From Gp1-AA133 sp963850425 (lineage in GTDB: Bacteria > Acidobacteriota > Terriglobia > Terriglobales > Acidobacteriaceae), in contig CAWKLF010000003.1 of assembly GCA_963850425.1 (NCBI GenBank), positions 186,001 to 250,000 of the forward strand: DNA of 64,000 nt. The letters are read 5' to 3'. This document shows, in pieces, positions 62,059 through 64,000 of the stretch (position 1 is its first letter; the number at the start of each line of letters is the position of its first letter). Below the pieces are notes generated by a model. That model had not been told where the DNA came from, searched no databases, and was given only the letters and a program-made list of their open reading frames with translations. A program made the translations under genes and the position numbers.

Positions 62059-63222
62059 CTACTTTGTTTCCGCGATTGGACTGGCGCCGAATTCGCGGCG
62101 TCCGTTTACAGTTTTCGCAGCACGCGCGGCGACGGGTTGGGCTGTGGTAGCCGCTCCGTAGCGTTCGAGCAGCACCGGCACCATCGCGCCTTCAGCTTCC
62201 TTGACGAAGGTCATGCGGCTCTCGCCCGTCATGTCGATGCGGACGAAATCCCCGAGCTTCACCTGTCCGGTGGCGACCAGGTTGGCCAGCGGAAACACGA
62301 TGTTGCGTTCGATCGCGCGCTTCAGGTGACGAGCACCGTAACGCGGGTCCGTGCCTTCCTGCAGCAGGTGGTCTTTCACTTTCGAGGTACAGGTAAACAC
62401 GAACTGATTGGCTCCGGCGGCTTGCAGGATGCGCTGCTGGACCATACCCAATTCGATTTCAAGAATCTGTGTGAGATGTTCGGAGCGTAGCGTCTTGAAG
62501 ACAACCACCTTGTCGATCCGGTTCATAAACTCGGGCGTAAATTTGCGCCGCGCAGCTTCGATAGCGGTGCGGGAAATTTTCTCATCAAACTTGGCATCGA
62601 CTTCAGCGACGTGGGTAGCGAAGCCCATTCCCCCCTCAACCAGGCCGGTCATCTCGCCGGCGCCCAGATTCGAGGTCATGATGATGATGCACTGCGACAA
62701 GTCAACCCGACGATTGTCGCCGAGCGTGAGCGTGGCCTTGTCGAGAATGCCGAGCAGCAGTTGCCAGAGCGAATCGCTTGCCTTCTCGATCTCGTCGAAA
62801 AGCAGAATCGACAGCTTCAGCTTGTCGGTGTGCCACTGGTTGAGCGCTTCCTGGGTCAGCAGCGGATGAGTCTCGCGATGTCCCAGGTAGCCCGGAGGCG
62901 ACCCGATCAGTTTCGCGATTTCATGGGAGTGCTGGAACTCGGCGCAGTCGATCTTGATGCAAGCGCGCGCATCGCCGAACAGAGACTCGGCCAAAGCCTC
63001 GACGACCCGGGTTTTCCCTGACCCGGTGGGTCCCAGAAACAGGAGGTTGCCCACCGGACGTCCCGGCGGATTCAAACCCGCCAGAAACATCTGGTAGATT
63101 TCGACAACCTTTTCCAGCGCCTGATCCTGTCCGACGATCTTGCGGCGCAAGGTGGTGTCAAACTCCCGCGCGTCGTTGCTGCGACGGTTGGGATCGAGCA
63201 CAGTGGCGAGATTCGTTCTCAT
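62059..63222 (-). CDS. ClpB/ClpA-type AAA+ ATPase, single AAA module
   Basis: The 387-aa product from ATG 63222 (upstream in-frame starts exist) has one AAA_2 module: VGNLLFLGPTGSGKTRVVEAL (Walker A), LSILLFDEIEKASDSLWQLLL (Walker B), IIIMTSNLGAGEM (sensor 1), KFTPEFMNRIDKVVVF (Arg finger) and DPRYGARHLKRAIERNI (sensor 2). It matches the D2 module of ClpB or ClpA without N-domain, D1 or middle domain, and continues with a short tail. It is not ClpX, as there is no zinc domain. It may be a dedicated unfoldase; the partner protease is unknown. Confidence 0.87.
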   Translation of the reverse strand: MRTNLATVLDPNRRSNDAREFDTTLRRKIVGQDQALEKVVEIYQMFLAGLNPPGRPVGNLLFLGPTGSGKTRVVEALAESLFGDARACIKIDCAEFQHSHEIAKLIGSPPGYLGHRETHPLLTQEALNQWHTDKLKLSILLFDEIEKASDSLWQLLLGILDKATLTLGDNRRVDLSQCIIIMTSNLGAGEMTGLVEGGMGFATHVAEVDAKFDEKISRTAIEAARRKFTPEFMNRIDKVVVFKTLRSEHLTQILEIELGMVQQRILQAAGANQFVFTCTSKVKDHLLQEGTDPRYGARHLKRAIERNIVFPLANLVATGQVKLGDFVRIDMTGESRMTFVKEAEGAMVPVLLERYGAATTAQPVAARAAKTVNGRREFGASPIAETK

Positions 63223-63590
63223 AGGGTCTGAAGGCCCTTTCTTTTTTTGGGGCCCGATTCGTAGTCCTGGGGAGACGATCGTTCCCGCTCCGAGGAGCGA
63301 CAAATTGTGTCACTACCTGAACCGCATCCCTGATCTTGCAAACGATTAGCCATCCCCTTCGGTAACCTCGGTCACCCCTTTCCTGCTGTCTTAGATGCCT
63401 CTTTGAGCCCTATGGAACTTATCCGCAGGCGCTGGCCATGCAAGCGAAATGTAAAATCTTGCGCATTCGGGCTGCATGTAGCGCCTTTCGTTCCTCAGCA
63501 AAACCGCTATCTGGCGTAGGTCCGACGTAACTTTCACCCCCGAAAAACGCAGGCTAGTATCCGCCCCAGAAGCTCTTTCTGGAGAAAACC
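63223..63590. promoter_or_regulatory. Divergent intergenic region AAA+ gene / LysM gene
   Basis: The 368 bases hold no gene. Promoters of both divergent genes are expected. Boxes are not assigned. Confidence 0.4.
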
Positions 63591-64000
63591 TTGCGTCGTT
63601 TCCATGTTGTTTCGCTTGTCCTCGGGCTCCTGGTCGTTTTGGCCTTTGTCTCGAGCCGGTCGATCTCTTTTATGGCGGTGGCACGCGCACAACAGTCGGC
63701 GCAGCCCGCCAGGATCGTGCGCAGCAGTGTCTCGACTGCGGCAGCTACAGTAAAACCCGCCGATTTTCCTGCTCCGACCTTCGCACCGCCGGGTACAGAA
63801 CTGTATGCCGCCAAGCGGGGGGACAGTGTCGGGTCGCTGGCTCGGCAGTATTTGAAGCGGACATCCTACCTGACTTCGAGCGAATTAGCGGAGGCGATTC
63901 GCAAGGCCAACGGCAATCGCACGGGAAATAATCTAAAAGCCGGGGAACAGGTGATCGTGCCAGGCATTCTAGCGGCGCCAATCGTCGAGAAGACAATCCC
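63591..64000 (+). CDS. LysM-like exported protein, 3' end outside the window
   Basis: TTG 63591 after GGAGAAAACC opens a frame of 136 codons that runs off the end. A basic start and hydrophobic run (VVSLVLGLLVVLAFV) form a signal peptide or anchor; an Ala/Pro-rich linker follows; then YAAKRGDSVGSLARQYL with LAEAIRKANGNR and LKAGEQVIVPG form a LysM-like motif that binds peptidoglycan or chitin. The part after IVEKTIP is missing. In relatives such N-termini are joined to hydrolase or deacetylase domains, which cannot be checked here. Confidence 0.7.
   Translation, partial: MRRFHVVSLVLGLLVVLAFVSSRSISFMAVARAQQSAQPARIVRSSVSTAAATVKPADFPAPTFAPPGTELYAAKRGDSVGSLARQYLKRTSYLTSSELAEAIRKANGNRTGNNLKAGEQVIVPGILAAPIVEKTI

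Overview
The window is high-GC bacterial DNA that most resembles an Acidobacteriota (Terriglobia/Koribacter-like) chromosome. That placement is inferred from gene content: secreted carboxypeptidase-regulatory-like proteins, FecR-domain proteins rich in aromatic residues, DUF541/SIMPL, DUF2059, YVTN beta-propellers, many small palindromic and CGAC-type intergenic repeats, and a lipid cluster of a kind found in soil Acidobacteria. There are no rRNA or tRNA genes and no CRISPR arrays.

Bases 1-5,640 look like an accessory, decaying island. It holds a cysteine-rich secreted peptide with a membrane-anchored partner (709-1779), a terminator whose 5' arm is triplicated (521-604), two frame-shifted pseudogenes (2156-2640, 3414-4146), an uncharacterised 163-aa protein, a broken IS110-type transposase (4464-5498), and a dispersed hairpin repeat lying between the small genes. 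From 5,640 the window reads as ordinary chromosome. It carries a VC0807-like membrane protein, 3-hydroxyacyl-CoA dehydrogenase, a small FUSC-like protein, a hemerythrin, malQ, a PpiD-like foldase, a secreted GH2 enzyme, an APC permease, a YdjC-type deacetylase, a FecR protein, ruvC, cstA with its small YbdD-like partner, and a phosphofructokinase whose active site has the PPi-type residues.

Bases 27,352-39,628 hold an eleven-gene minus-strand run with overlaps or very short gaps: a degenerate HAD domain fused to a fatty acyl reductase, an SDR, a polysaccharide pyruvyl transferase, two acyl-AMP ligases, a free-standing ACP, a crotonase, a lipid kinase, a thioredoxin-like protein, a VKOR and an esterase. 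It looks like a dedicated lipid pathway that activates, carries, reduces and phosphorylates long acyl chains; the product is unknown, and ether or alcohol-type lipids are one possibility.

Bases 40,000-50,000 hold secreted and regulatory genes: an atypical receiver, a class-C serine hydrolase, two coupled carboxypeptidase-regulatory proteins, and a beta-propeller followed by a copper monooxygenase-like gene whose 5' end is frameshifted. Bases 50,093-59,676 carry central carbon metabolism (gpmI, eno, a GH57 glycosidase divergent from glgB). Between eno and the GH57 gene lies the most striking item: a peroxiredoxin-like gene with an in-frame TGA exactly where the first cysteine of a CxxC motif belongs (UPNC), followed by a hairpin that could be a bacterial SECIS element. 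This is a candidate selenoprotein. The window ends with a receiver protein carrying a C-terminal membrane helix, dinB, a structured intergenic segment that may be an ncRNA, a ClpB-type AAA+ ATPase, and the start of a LysM-like secreted protein that runs off the end.
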